Positions 12,648 through 23,340 are shown, counted from the stretch's first letter. The stretch: DNA of 64,000 nt from Xenopus tropicalis (GCF_000004195.4 NC_030683.2:50915358-50979357), one strand, 5' to 3'. The notes: generated by a model from the letters alone, not told the origin. Translations and numbers: made by a program.

Positions 12648-12946
12648 AGGGGACCTGTCATTCAGACATAATAAGCTGTATGATTAAAAAATAAACATGA
12701 AGCCATCATTACTTTTTTAACTATATCGATTATAAAGGCATTTAAAAAATCCCAGGTGTCCATGCCTTACTTTTATTTTCCATTCAGAACTCACTTTACC
12801 CCATCCTCCTCACCATCAAATTGTGTAGCCAGTGCATATGCATGTGCATCATGTCCTCCATTCTGGAAACAAAATTTATATTATATATATATTGACAAGC
12901 ACAATAGAAGAGAATTTGGAATTATTTCTTGGGCTGACGGTTCCCT
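12648..12946. mobile_element. TTAA-flanked MITE (AGGGGACCTGTCA end)
   Basis: TTAA at 12644-12647 and 12947-12950 flank ends AGGGGACCTGTCA and TGACGGTTCCCT, which are inverted repeats. It is piggyBac/Kolobok-class by target duplication and non-coding. Its right TTAA is also the left TTAA of the next element. Confidence 0.85.
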
Positions 12947-12950
12947 TTAA

Positions 12951-13324
12951 AGGGCACCTATAATCCTGAAACACTTCCCCCACCAGGGGTGGGGGCCAAT
13001 AGAGCCCACATTCCAATTGTGGAAACACTATACATATATATATAATTTATTTTTTTAAATAGCCCTCTACATTGCTAAGCTGTCGGCAACGGGCTGCCAC
13101 AACCTTCTCATTATTCACATGCATGTGACATAGGTGGATGAGTCGCAACCACCACTCTTATGTCATACAGTTGCACATATGCGCAAACTCATTATGTGCA
13201 GGAGTGCTAAATAACATGGCCACCCGTACTGGGAGTTAAAAAACTATTGTTTCCCCAACCCATAGTGCAGGGTCTATTAGCTCGCACCTCTGGTGGGGAA
13301 AAATTTCATGGTGATAGGCACCCT
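12951..13324. mobile_element. TTAA-type MITE (AGGGCACCTAT end), abutting the previous one
   Basis: Ends AGGGCACCTAT and ATAGGCACCCT are near-perfect inverted repeats. The left flank is TTAA (12947-12950, shared with the preceding MITE) and the right flank is TTCA (13325-13328), probably a mutated TTAA. A CCCACCAGGGGTGGGG palindrome lies near the left end. Confidence 0.75.
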
Positions 13325-13384
13325 TTCAGAAGTGTGGAAAAAGAAAAAATGATACTTACCAAAATTTTCTTTTTCTTCCCCATC

Positions 13385-13472
13385 CACCCCTGCAGCACAG
13401 GAAAAAGACATCTCAAACAATTAATTAATTCAAGCTTATAATTACCCCACCTTCTTCCCTCCTTCCCCAGTG
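13385..13472. repeat. DIRS inverted terminal repeat, 3' end of the element
   Basis: The reverse complement of this segment matches 17947-18035 closely over ~88 bp. Shared blocks include AATTATAAGCTTG, TTAATTAAT, and a GGAAGGAGGGA run at the inner edge. Confidence 0.88.
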
Positions 13473-13560
13473 TTATTTACAAGTAAACAAAACAGACAGA
13501 ACACCAATTCATGCCAGGCATCCTTTGATTGGGGAGGGGAATTATATGTGCTGCTTTTTG

Positions 13561-13640
13561 GACTAAAGAAAAAGAAAATTTTGGTAAGTATACATTTTTT
13601 CTTTTCCTTAGTCCTACAGGCAGCACAGAAACCAATGTGA
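13561..13640. repeat. DIRS internal complementary region
   Basis: The first half (about 13565-13605) is the reverse complement of the outer edge at 13337-13380 (AAAATTTTGGTAAGTAT). The second half (13600-13638) is the reverse complement of the opposite outer edge at 18046-18085 (CTTAGTCCTACAGGCAGCAC). One segment complementary to both extreme ends is the internal complementary region that DIRS elements are thought to use to complete a circular cDNA. Confidence 0.85.
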
Positions 13641-13649
13641 TCTAGCAAG

Positions 13650-14880
13650 CTAGAAGTGGGGATTTACAAATCTTGAATCACTGCCTCCAAAATCTGGTTG
13701 CCAAGGGCTGTGTCGTTCAAGGCTGCTACGTCAATAGAACTTTATGAATGTAGAAACGTTGCTGCATGTAGCAGCTTTACATATCTCTTCTAAGCTCAAG
13801 GATGACTTCTCTGCCTAGGAAGTAGAAACAGCTCTAGTCAAATGTGCTTTTAATTAAGTAGGAGGATCTTTCCCTGAAGAAGTGTAAGCCAAGGAGATAG
13901 CATTTTTTAACCATGCTGAAATGGTAGACTTTTCCGCTTTATTTCCTTTAGATTTTCCAGAACATGAAATAAACAGATGCTGAATGTTTTAGTTCTTTCA
14001 GTATAAGTAGACAAACATCTGTTAACATCCAATTTGCTTAGTTCTTTGTCTTCCTCATTAGAAGGGATAGAAAAAAGTAAGGAAGAACAATCTGAGCATT
14101 AATGTTCTGGTCAGAAGGAACTTTTGGTCTAAAAAAAGGAACAGTTCTCAGAACCACTTTATCTGGAAAAAACAAGGTGTAAGGAGGTGTCACCGTAAAA
14201 ACTCTCCCACTCTTCAAGCAGATGTAACTGCCACAAAAACGTCTGTTTTCCAGGAAATCAACTTTAGACTAACCTTTTCCAGCAGTTCAAAAGGACACAA
14301 AACGGCCAACCACATTAAGATCCCATGTAGGAACAGGAGTTCTCACTGAAGGTCTCAATCCCATTATCCCTTTAATGTAGTGTTTCACCAAAGGATCACT
14401 GGATAGTGATGGGCGAAATGTTTCGCCAGGCATGGATTGGCAACGAATTTCGCAATTTTGCCATTGGCAGATAGTTTTGTAAAAAAGGATGAAAAAATTT
14501 GGCGTGTGTCCAAAAATTGTCGCAAGAATAGTCGCGCGTCCAAAAATTCACCGTTTCGCAAGTCTTTTGAAAGATTCGCAAATTTATTGGCGAAGCGAAA
14601 TGGGACAGACTCGCTCATCACTAACACTGGATAGTTCTCTAGAGAAATAGCAGAAATAGCAGCAAGATGCACTTTCAAGGTAGCTGGCTTAAGACCCTTA
14701 TCGAAGCCATCTTGAAGAAACGGCAGAATTTCAGCAACATGACAATCCTTTGAATGTTCTTTGCCTTACACCATTGAATAAATAATTTCCAAACACTATT
14801 ATAGACTTTCGACGTAGACTGTTTACGAGAATGAAGTAAAGTTTGCTCCTTAAATTCCATTCTGTCAGCTTCCATTTGGA
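13650..14880 (-). pseudogene. Tyrosine recombinase region of the DIRS element (broken)
   Basis: The N-terminal part (14.64-14.83 kb) reads LFIQWCKAKNI, then in another frame ILPFLQDGFDKGLKPATLK and HLAAISAIS, typical of the core-binding domain. The C-terminal part reads WDLNVV, VAVTS and a KAHLTRA segment. In the latter, the HxxR catalytic box is encoded at 13833-13844 (HLTR). It ends with an FIKFY segment whose Tyr codon at 13734-13736 is in the position of the nucleophile. Several in-frame stops, frameshifts and a 220-bp MITE insertion make it non-functional. The family role would be recombination of circular cDNA into the genome. Confidence 0.82.
14405..14624. mobile_element. hAT-type MITE (TAGTGATG ends) inside the DIRS recombinase
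   Basis: Exact 8-bp duplication CACTGGAT at 14397-14404 and 14625-14632. Ends AGTGATGGGCGAA and TCGCTCATCACT are inverted, with GATTCGCAAA-rich interior. It belongs to the same family as 33896-34212, 51401-51675 and 55225-55523. It splits the recombinase ORF after the AAISAISLEN stretch. Confidence 0.92.
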
Positions 14881-14899
14881 AGGGTTCGGGTAGAACAGA

Positions 14900-15470
14900 T
14901 GGCCCTGTATCAGAAGATCTTCCCTCTGGGGAAGTAACCAATATACCTTGGATAGAATCATAAGATCTGAAAAGCAGACTCTCCTTGGCCAAAAGGGATC
15001 TATCAGAACCTTGTCTTGCCTGATTTTCTTCACCACCCTTTTGAATCATCACCAGAGGAGGAAAAATGTAGGCTTTCTTGAATTTCCATGGAATGGACAT
15101 TGCATCCAGGAAGTCCAGATTATCCAAAATTTGGACACTTTCCTGTTGCATCTGGTTGCCATTAGATCGATTTGGGGATAGCCCCACATTGCTGATATTT
15201 GAGAAAACACCTGATAATTCAGTTCCCACTCTTTTTGGTTGAGGACTTCCCTGCTGAGATGATCTGCAAGGTAGTTTACTGATCTCTTTATGTGAACAGC
15301 TTTGAGAAGTTTCAGATTCTTCTCCGCCCACAACATCAACTTCTGACACTCCTTCATCAATAGAGGGGCTCTCATTTCCCATTGGCGATTTATGTAAGAC
15401 ACCATAGTTGTGTTGTCTGATTGAATCAACACTTCCCGGTTCCATAGAGATTCCCTGAATGTCGTCAACT
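14900..15470 (-). pseudogene. RNase H region of the DIRS element (broken)
   Basis: The frame at 15468-15049 (139 codons) contains QSDNTTMVSYINRQ (an acidic catalytic-site motif), HIKRSVNYLADHLSR and WGYPQIDLMATRCNRK, the characteristic RNase H tail of DIRS polyproteins. A frameshift then moves the reading to SIPWKFKKAYIFPP and a second to LIDPFWPRRVCFSDLM. Overlapping longer frames on the same strand are shadows. It lies between the reverse transcriptase and recombinase as expected. Confidence 0.85.
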
Positions 15471-15674
15471 AATCACCCTAAATTCTTTGAAATTCAAAGA
15501 CAGACTTCTCTCCCATAATGACCACTTTCCTTGGACTGCCTTGTTCCCAAGGTGAGCACTCTAACCTAATGTAGATGCATCTATCGTCACTCACAGATAC
15601 TCGGGGAGATGAAAAGGAGAGTTACTGAAATCCTCATGCTGTGATCTAGAGAGTATGGTAACCTGTTCCAACTG

Positions 15675-16720
15675 CTAAGAATTTTCCACTGCAGGTGGTG
15701 CTCTTGCCCAAGGAACTGCTTCTATAGATGCTGTCATCAGACCCAGTGCTTTCATGGCCTGACAAATCTGCAACTTCCGACACTTCAACATCTTTTTTAC
15801 TGCTGCAACCAATGAAGATATTTTCTCTGGTGGCAGAAAAACTCTCATCTGTAAGGTGTCTACCAGTAGTCCCAAGAATTTTGTGGAGGTGGAAGACTGT
15901 AGCATCAATTTCTCAAAGTTGATTATACAGCCATGAAACTCACTGCTACCTTCAAATGATTATTAATCTGTTCCATGGACTTGGCTTTCAACAGCCAATC
16001 ATCTAGATAAGGCACTACAAAGACCCCTTATTCTCTTAAGGCTGCTGCCAGAACCACAATAACTTTGGTAAAAACTCTGGGTGCAGAAGTTATTCTAAAG
16101 GAAGAGCCTTGAACTGGAAATGGATTTTGCCTGTCATCCAATCACAAGAAACTTCCTGCTCGCAGGGTGAATCGGGACGTGTAAATAAGCATCTTTTTTT
16201 TAAACTGACAATTTTTATTGGTTTTGTTTGTCATGTTGCATTACAACTTTGGCAGACTGCTCATTGCAGTGATCTGCGTCATCAAGAGTTATTAAGTAAA
16301 ATCATGAGTGATGATACATATATGAAAATATAAAGAAAAAAAAAAGGAAAAAGGTAAATAAAGGAAATAAAATACAATAACAAATAACAACAAAAAACAG
16401 TATTGTAGCGGCTGGGACCTATTGTAAATAAGCATCTTTTAAGTCTAAGGTCACTAAGAGATCTCCTTGTTGAAGAATATTTATCACTGATTTGATGGTC
16501 TCCATTCTGAATCTCTCTTTCATTATAAACTAGCTCAGAAACTTCAGATCCACCACCAACCTGAAGGTTCCATTTGGCTTGGGAACCAAAAAGATAGTTG
16601 AAAAAACTCCATTCTTCCTGAGGAACAGATTCTAGTACCTTCATGGAAAGAAATTGATTCACTGGCATCATTAGAGCTTCTTTTTTCATGTTGTTTGCTC
16701 TTAACTTTGTTATGCAAAAC
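15675..16720 (-). pseudogene. Reverse transcriptase region of the DIRS element (broken)
   Basis: Reading the - strand, about 16.62-16.44 kb gives FLVPKPNGTFRLVVDLKF followed by a stop, then ETIKSVINILQQGDLL and LDLKDAYL. The chain is then interrupted by the retroposon. It resumes with FKALPFRITSAPRVFTKV and the catalytic YLDD box (codons at 15998-16009). The connection region (TKFLGLLVDTLQMRVFLPPE) follows at 15.88-15.78 kb. Family role is copying element RNA to DNA. Stops and an insertion inactivate it. Confidence 0.88.
16198..16422 (-). mobile_element. Retroposed sequence with 18-bp target duplication, inside the DIRS RT
   Basis: An 18-bp direct repeat TGTAAATAAGCATCTTTT lies at 16180-16197 and 16423-16440. 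Read on the - strand the insert ends CCAATAAAAATTGTCAG followed by an A-rich tail, i.e. a polyadenylation signal and tail. Long duplications plus a tail mean target-primed retrotransposition by a LINE machinery. The body (225 bp, T-rich stretches) is probably a 5'-truncated LINE 3' end, or less likely a processed transcript; I do not recognise the source. Confidence 0.85.
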
Positions 16721-16931
16721 CTGTGAATCAGAGTTCTTTGAAAATGTATGAAGTAATCTACCTTTGTCACATTCAACTCCTATGTATGGAGGTTGTTACT
16801 TGCCAAATTGGAAAAAAGAAAGTCAGCCTTCCCCAACCTCCTTTTTGACTTCTTTTGGAGCATATCTGGACTTGAATGGCTTGTTGCGGAACTTGTCTCC
16901 CTTGTCTCTGTCTCTGAAAAATCTTCTTGAT

Positions 16932-17396
16932 CTAACAGACTGTGGGGAAACTCATCTTGAAAAGGGCTTGAAAAAAAGGATTATTTCTGAACCTTCGGTT
17001 TATCCTGAGTGCCAAACTCTCAATGAGTTTGACTGAGGCAGATCCAAACAGCTTCCCTGGTTCAAATGGCATAGAAATCAACTTGTTTCTTTTTTTAGAA
17101 GCCAAATCTGCAGACCAAATCTTAAGCCTTCTGCCAGAAGTAGATAAAGACATAGTTCTAGTTCCCAACTTGAAAGGCTCTACTGCCACATCGCACAAGA
17201 AATCTGTAGCCATCTTGATATGATATAACATATTCAAGAGCATATCTCTTGAAGTACCCACATTCATGTCTTCTTCTAAGGCATTTACCCAAAACTTTAA
17301 AAATCTTTTATCCATAGGATCTTTTAAGGCGGACTCCTCCACCGGTATTGTAGTACGCCTAGACAACCTGGCAACCTCAGTGATGACGTCATCCAT
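16932..17396 (-). pseudogene. gag-like region of the DIRS element
   Basis: A 154-codon open frame with ARLSRRTTIPVEESALKDPM near its start and WSADLASKKRNKLISMPFEP then GKLFGSASVKLIESLA further on. These are the recurrent motifs of the first ORF of DIRS elements in vertebrates. Its product would be a putative nucleocapsid-like protein; the biochemistry of this ORF is poorly known. The open frame is shorter than an intact gag and is followed by frame breaks before the reverse transcriptase. Confidence 0.75.
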
Positions 17397-17771
17397 ACCT
17401 GCCTACCTTCAGTGCAGGAGACTCCTCGAGGACTGTGAAATGACTTTGAACAGAAAAAAAGTTAAGTAGTAACCATACCATATCACATAAACATAACCCC
17501 AGCAACCACTGCCTAAGAACTACCTTAGCAGCCTTTTACAACAAACTGGCAGCCTCAGCCACAGTCCTGCACATAGGAGGCACATAGAAAAGGTTTTGCA
17601 CTTTTAAATAACTTAGTTTAGTCTCATTGAAACACACCTCCCGGATCAACAAACGTATCCGATCATCATGCTCTGGTTCTCCATTCTCGCCTGTACCAGA
17701 GTACCCTCAGTGATGACGTCATCCATACACGCCTAACTTCAGTGCAAGAGACTCCTCGAGGACTGCGAAAC
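17376..17771. repeat. Pair of ~70-bp direct repeats, 326 bp apart, in the DIRS element
   Basis: 17376-17445 and 17702-17771 share CCTCAGTGATGACGTCATCC and GAGACTCCTCGAGGACTG with few differences. The first copy overlaps the start of the gag-like frame. Confidence 0.85.
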
Positions 17772-17943
17772 GGCTTAAGAACAGCCTGCCAGGTACCACA
17801 TGCAGGCAAAATGTGCAGTCCCGAAGCCTAAGGAATCCTTCCCCTGGAGAACTCACCCTCAGGTAGTTCTCCATGCGACACCTCAGTGCCTGGATCTTCG
17901 ACTATCCGGTCATAAGCTCTGTACTAGCAACAGCGCAGGAAAA

Positions 17944-18035
17944 AGAACACTGGGGAAGGAGGGATGAAGGTAGGGTAATTATAAGCTTGCATTAATTAAT
18001 CGTTTGGGATGTATTTTTACTGTGCAGGGGCAGAC
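17944..18035. repeat. DIRS inverted terminal repeat, 5' end of the element
   Basis: Inverted match to 13385-13472, including GGAAGGAGGGATGAAGG, AATTATAAGCTTGCATT and TTAATCG. The outer edge continues to ~18088 and is matched in inverse by the internal complementary region. Confidence 0.88.
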
Positions 18036-18349
18036 GTGGACTTAACCCATTGGTTTCAGTGCTGCCTCTAGGACTAAGGAAAATGCCTCTATCCCTATAA
18101 AGTATATTGAATAGTTACTTAGAGCAAGATATTTTACTTAGAGAGAGTGTTTGATAATTCAGTTGGCTAAAAAAGAGAAAAAAAGATTTTTTGGCAGGTC
18201 ATTTATTATTACTTTTTTATGCTGACAACACAAAAAAATCAAAATGTAATAACATTGCATTATCACAACTATGTTTCAAGTACAGTAAATTGGACAGCTA
18301 CACTGTTTTCATTTAACCCTCTGGTTTGGTATAGAAAGCGATTCTCTCA

Positions 18350-18583
18350 CAGGGTCAGATTGGCCCACCGGGCTACCAAGAGAAAATCCCAGTGAGCCCT
18401 GCCACCTGCCCACATCCGCTCCACCCCCAGCCGCTCGCACACTGCTTACTTACTGAGAAAAGATAAAGATGGCTGTGTGTTCCAAAGAGGAGCAGGAATT
18501 GCAGAGGCTGGAGGGGAATGGGGAGCGGGAGTGTGCCCTTGTGTCAGATACCCAGTGGACCACGGGTAACTCAGTCTGACTCT
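18350..18583. mobile_element. Probable hAT-type MITE remnant
   Basis: Starts CAGGGTCAGATTGGCCCACC and ends near CTCAGTCTGACTCT, imperfect inverted ends of a familiar type. No clear target duplication. Confidence 0.55.
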
Positions 18584-18689
18584 TTACTGTCACAATATAT
18601 TTACCTGTTTCTTTCATTACACCATTTAATATTTTTACCCAGGTTATATTAAATTCAGATTTCATTTAGCTATTACCCATTACATTTTT

Positions 18690-19129
18690 CATAGTATCCT
18701 ATATATAATAAACAAAACACTGCTAGCCTATTTCCTGCTTCCAGCAGGAAGCCAATTCTAAGCAACTTTTCAATTGGTCTTCATTTTTTATCTTTTATAG
18801 TTTTTGAATTATTTGTCTTCTTGTTCTGTCTGTCTCCAGCTTTCAAATGAGGGTCACTGACCCCCGGAAGACAAAAAAACTATTTCTTTGTGAAGCTACA
18901 ATTTTATTGTTATTGTTACTTTTTATTACTTATCTTTCTATTCTACTCCTCTACTATTCATATATGATTCACTCAATCACTCCCTGTTTACTAAGGTAAA
19001 CTGGACCCTAGTAACCAGATAACTGTTGAAATTCCAAACTTGAGAGCTGTAAAATAATTAAAAAACTACCAATAATAAATAGCATTCTCTGCATAATACT
19101 AAAAGTTAATTTAAAGGTGAACCACCCCA
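18690..19129. mobile_element. T2-type MITE, right end intact
   Basis: The right end AATTTAAAGGTGAACCACC is followed by TTAA (19130-19133). The interior GGTCTTCATTTTTTATC and CTCCAGCTTTCAAATGAGGG is familiar from Xenopus TTAA MITEs. The left end was not located precisely. Confidence 0.6.
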
Positions 19130-19133
19130 TTAA

Positions 19134-20340
19134 GGGGTTTAAGTCCTGGCCTTGTTTTTGACACTCCTTCTGATTTGTGTTCAGCTCCAGTTTTTTTTTT
19201 TGTTTGGTGGCCAGCAATTCTGATGATTACAAAGAATTTGGTGTGAAAAAGCATAATTTTGTACTTATTCTGAGCCACCAACCTAAGTAATTCACACTTT
19301 TAAAATAAATGGGAGGGAGTAATGTTCCTGCTACTTCATTCCCGCACTGAATCTCCCAAAGAGCTCCAGATGCCTATTATGACTCCTATGTTCTTAGTTC
19401 TCACTACTTACCTGTGTTTGCTGCTTCTCCATTTGCTGGCTTTATCTGCCGTGTACCTGCAAAGAGTTAAGCACTTGCCTTTTTTCCTTAGATTCTGTTA
19501 CTGCATATTCTGATTACCACAGGGCTCTTCTCACTGATTGTTATAAATGAACAGAAGCTATAATGGAGTCTGCTCCTAGTGGATCTGCTCTGTGCAAATT
19601 TCTTTTTCTCAGAAATGTAATGGTGACCATAATTTCAGGTGGCTTCCTGGATCAATGTCACCTGCAGTTTTCAAAATAATCAAGTTTCCTGTATCTAGAG
19701 CAGAAAGCTGCCATTTTAAGTAATTTGGTTGGTTTGGCCCTCTGTGACAGTTTGGGTAATCTTGCTAAGCCGGTGTCAAGACATTTAGCAACCAAGTATG
19801 TAGGTGAATTCCATCAGTGTGTATGTGACACAGGCTGGAATGATGCTGCTCAAAAAAAAAACCCACTTTCATTGAAACCTTTCAGACTTAATCAAGAGTG
19901 AATTTGCCCATGTGGAGGAATCAGAATCTTGGGAAAGATCTGACTGAATGCTCAGAATGATCAAAGTTTACAAGAGAAAAGGGCTAAGGGACAAGCACCT
20001 CCCCACTGCTCTTTAAACTCTAAAGTCTAAATTATTACCAGTCCTTGCTTTATAACAGTTTAAAATCATTTGATTTGTCAGGTTTTAATAATAATAATAA
20101 ATTGATTCAGGAGCAGGTGGAAACTTCCTAGTCAGAATAATGGCTTCCCACCCCAGGCAAGGCAATCCAGAATGCATTGATTTTAAAAACAGTAAATTGA
20201 TCACTTCTTTGTTAAGGTCCATTGAATCACAATGGACAGATGCATTGACTGTTATAATGTTAAAAAAACATTCTTAGTTCATAAGCATTGTGGGCCTTCC
20301 ATGATTAGTTATCTTGTTCCTCACTATGTAAAAAAAAAAA
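19134..20340. other. Non-coding DNA, nothing recognised
   Basis: Short open frames only, no splice-flanked coding segment. A run of A residues at ~20330 marks the start of the next LINE tail. Confidence 0.4.
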
Positions 20341-20344
20341 AAAG

Positions 20345-21060
20345 ATTTACATTACATTAACATTTATTTATAAAGCGCCAACATATTCCGCAGCGCTGTA
20401 CAATAAGTGGGTTACATACATTGGACATACAGAGTAACATATAAAGCAATCAATAACCGATACAAGAGGTGAAGAGGGCCCTGCCCAAAAGAGCTTACAA
20501 TCTACAAGGAGAAAGGGTTGAGACACAAGGTGTGGGAATGGGCATGACCAGAGTTGTGAGAGGTGGGGCACAGGGTATTGCTAAACTAGATTAGGGTAAG
20601 CCTCTCTAAATAAATGTGTTTTTAGAGATTTCTTGAAGGCAGAGAGATTGGTAGAAAGTCTGACAGTTTGTGGGAGCGAATTCCAGAGAAGGGGGCAGCC
20701 CTTGCAAAGTCTTGAATGCGAGCGTGTGAGGAGGGAATGAGAGAGGAGTTGAGGAGCAGGTCAGTAGAGGAGCGTAACAAGCGGGTTGGATGGTACCTAG
20801 AGATGAGTTCAGAGATGTAGGGTGGGGCAGAGTTATGGACTGCTTTAAATGTGAGGGTCAATAGCTTGAATTTTATCCTGGATGGTAGGGGAAGCCAGTG
20901 CAGGGATTGGCAGAGCGGCATGGCAGGGGAGGAGCGGTTGGAGAGGTGTATGAGCCTGGCAGCAGTATTCATTATGGACTGGAGAGGGGACAGTACTGAT
21001 ACTACTGCCTTAGTTACCAGGAGCAGTACCAGGAATGTTTGGATCTGTCTCAATGCCTTA
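20345..21060 (-). mobile_element. L2-like LINE 3' end with RT C-terminus
   Basis: The - strand frame 21053-20622 (143 codons) has LQSIMNTAARLIHL, SLHWLPLPSRIKFKLLTLTF, APPYISELI and LNSSLIPSSHARIQDFARA, the classic C-terminal region of L2/Rex-type LINE polyproteins. Downstream on the - strand the 3' UTR contains the complement of GAGCTTACAATCTA and of GCGCTGTACAATAA, then a tail at ~20345. 5'-truncated and non-functional. A short relative of the 3' end lies at 57765-57850. Confidence 0.88.
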
Positions 21061-22039
21061 TGCCAGTAATATCCACACGGTAACCCTACTGACCTTTAGA
21101 AGAATGCTTTGAAAAATACAGTCAAGAATTTACACAAATTTACAAGAATTTATAAAAATGAAAAATCACGTGCAGGAAAAGTCACAAAAATATTTGACTT
21201 ATATTGATTTTTTCGAATTGTGTCAAAACTTCGAAATCCTCCAAAGTTTCAAAGCAAAAAAAAGATCTTCCATAGAAGGTAAGGGTATCTGCCATTTACG
21301 TCTACATAAGCTCCACAAGTTTTAGCTGGCGAATTGTCAGATTTGGATTTTTAGGCATTTTGTAGCATAGTAAAGCTTGAAAAAGTTGCATCTTTTTTCT
21401 GTGACTTTATGCACTAAATAATCTGAATTGGTAAAAAGAATCCGACCGTTAGTAAACGGACCCCTTAATTTTTTCATTTGAAATTGTCATTTGAAATAGG
21501 TAGCATGCAAAAGTTTGTTTCTGAAAGTTTATTTTTAATTTATTTATAAAAGATCATTTAACATTGCTTATCTTGAGACTTGGCAAGCTTAAGTATAATT
21601 CTTCCTGTATACCAATATAGTAGCTTGATTAAACAAAGTCTAAAATTTCCTAAGGGTAATAATCATGCATCAAAATGGGAAAACATATGTCTGCTGAATT
21701 CAGTTTTTTAATGGATAAATAGCAGCAAACAGTAATTGCCAGTTGTCTCATTCATAAATTAATTCTTTGAGTAACTGTCATTTGCAAATTGAATGTTTGT
21801 TTTCCCTGGATATGTATACCTGTACCTGTACTAATGGAAACATATTGAAACCTTCAAGAAGGAAATAAATCTTAAATTAAAATGTTTGCTATCAGTCTAT
21901 TTTTGCATTGATGGGCCTTGGTATGTACTGTACATGGGCTTTCATTACAAGCAACTTTTGATCAATAGCGGTGGTTCTTAACCTACGAATTTGGAATGAG
22001 CTTTCAATACTATTTTTGGTATGTAAAAATTTTCTCCTT

Positions 22040-22342
22040 CAGCAATACATAAGGGTACCTGTAGTGAGCGCTTCCTTCTTCCATGTTTCTTCTGCCAGCA
22101 AAATCCCTTGGCCGGCGCATGTGCATTAGAGTGAAAAGCTGACTTTGTTGTTAAAGTACGGCTTTTCACTCTAATGCGCAAGCGCACCAACGCGGAAGAA
22201 GCAAGCGCTCGCTGCTACCCAGGGGTGCTGTTCTCTCTTAACAGGGGCACCAGCCCGGGGCACAAGGTAAGTGATTAAAATCACTTGGGGGTGCCTAATA
22301 TTTTGGCACCCCCAAGTGACTTAGGCTTTCCTTCTCCTTTAC
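22040..22342. mobile_element. Fragment related to the 5.6-6.1 kb inverted repeat
   Basis: CAGGGGCACCAGCCCGGGG, TTGGGGGTGCCTAATATTTT and GGCTTTCCTTCTCC match the right arm of the element at ~5.95-6.06 kb. A separate inverted pair (GACTTTG/TTGTTAAAG region at ~22.14 kb) lies in the middle. Confidence 0.7.
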
Positions 22343-22489
22343 GCTATCAAGAGATGCCCTTTGTACGCCGTTGCAGAAAAAAAGGCTTTATCTGCCAACA
22401 ACGTACGCCGTACGTCTTTTGGCAGATAAAGATTCTTAGCAGATAAAAGTGTAAGTTTGGTGTACAAAAATAACTTTACCTATTTTGAA

Positions 22490-23340
22490 TTCATCAGAAT
22501 GTGTACCTTCCAAAAATATATGGTTTTCTGGTGGTCTCTGTATAGTTAGGGGGTGTTACGGCACATAATACGCTGACAGGGGGCTCTGTGTGCAAAAGCT
22601 GAGTTGGCAGGCGAGAAATCCATATGCGCTATTTTCATTTTGGGGTCAGTACATACCACAGACTTTGGTATATCTATGCATATTGGGCATCAAACTGTTC
22701 AGTAGACCTCTGGTGTTCCTATTTGGGGTGATTTGCCATTGTACGCTAGAAATTGTGCAAGATAAATGCGGCAAACTGCAAAATTTTTAGGCGATTTTCT
22801 GAAATGTCATAAAAATCGGCAAACTTAGGAAAGCTTTACGGCTTGGTACTTTGGAGTAAAAGGAAATGTGTACCCATTATAGATTCAAGCGAATGTGTAC
22901 TTTCCAAAAATATATGGCTTTCTAGGGTGAGAGTACATTTTTGTAGCATTATCCCACATAAAGGATGTAAATGTGTTGATTTTCTGAAATGACATATCAT
23001 ATGGAGGTATGTTCCCATTGGGGCCCCTACATGCCACATATTTAGGTAAACCTATACATATTTGGCATCAAACTGTTCAGTGGACCCCTGGCATTCAAAG
23101 ATAAGATGCTGCAAAGTGGAAGCATTGAGCAGATTTTTGGAAATGTCATCAAAGTTGCTTATTTAGAAATGCTTTGCGACTTGGTACTTTGGAGTAGAAA
23201 GACATGAGTACCCATTTTATATTCGGGGGAATGTGTACTTTCCAAAAATATATGACTTTCTGGGGTGAGCATATTTTTTACTAGCTTTATCTTTAAAAAA
23301 CAAGAAATGCCCTCCCCTTTAAGGAAAACAGGGATTTTTT
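22490..23340. repeat. Diverged tandem repeat, ~340-390 bp period, about 2.5 copies
   Basis: AATGTGTACTTTCCAAAAAT recurs (with small changes) near 22499, 22893 and 23228. TTTGGAGTAAAAGG-type and CATCAAACTGTTCAGT blocks recur between them (~22.69 and ~23.07 kb). All copies are in the same orientation. Function and family are not recognised. Confidence 0.8.

Larger units (their letters stand above)
13337..18088 (-). mobile_element. DIRS-type tyrosine-recombinase retrotransposon, decayed full-length
   Basis: Read on the - strand the order is inverted terminal repeat, gag-like region, reverse transcriptase, RNase H, tyrosine recombinase, internal complementary region, inverted terminal repeat. 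That is the defining layout of DIRS elements. All protein regions are recognisable but carry stops and frameshifts, so the copy is dead. It is further broken by a hAT MITE (14405-14624) and a retroposed sequence (16198-16422). No target duplication was seen, as expected when integration is by tyrosine recombinase rather than integrase. The exact outer ends are approximate within about 10 bp. Confidence 0.9.
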
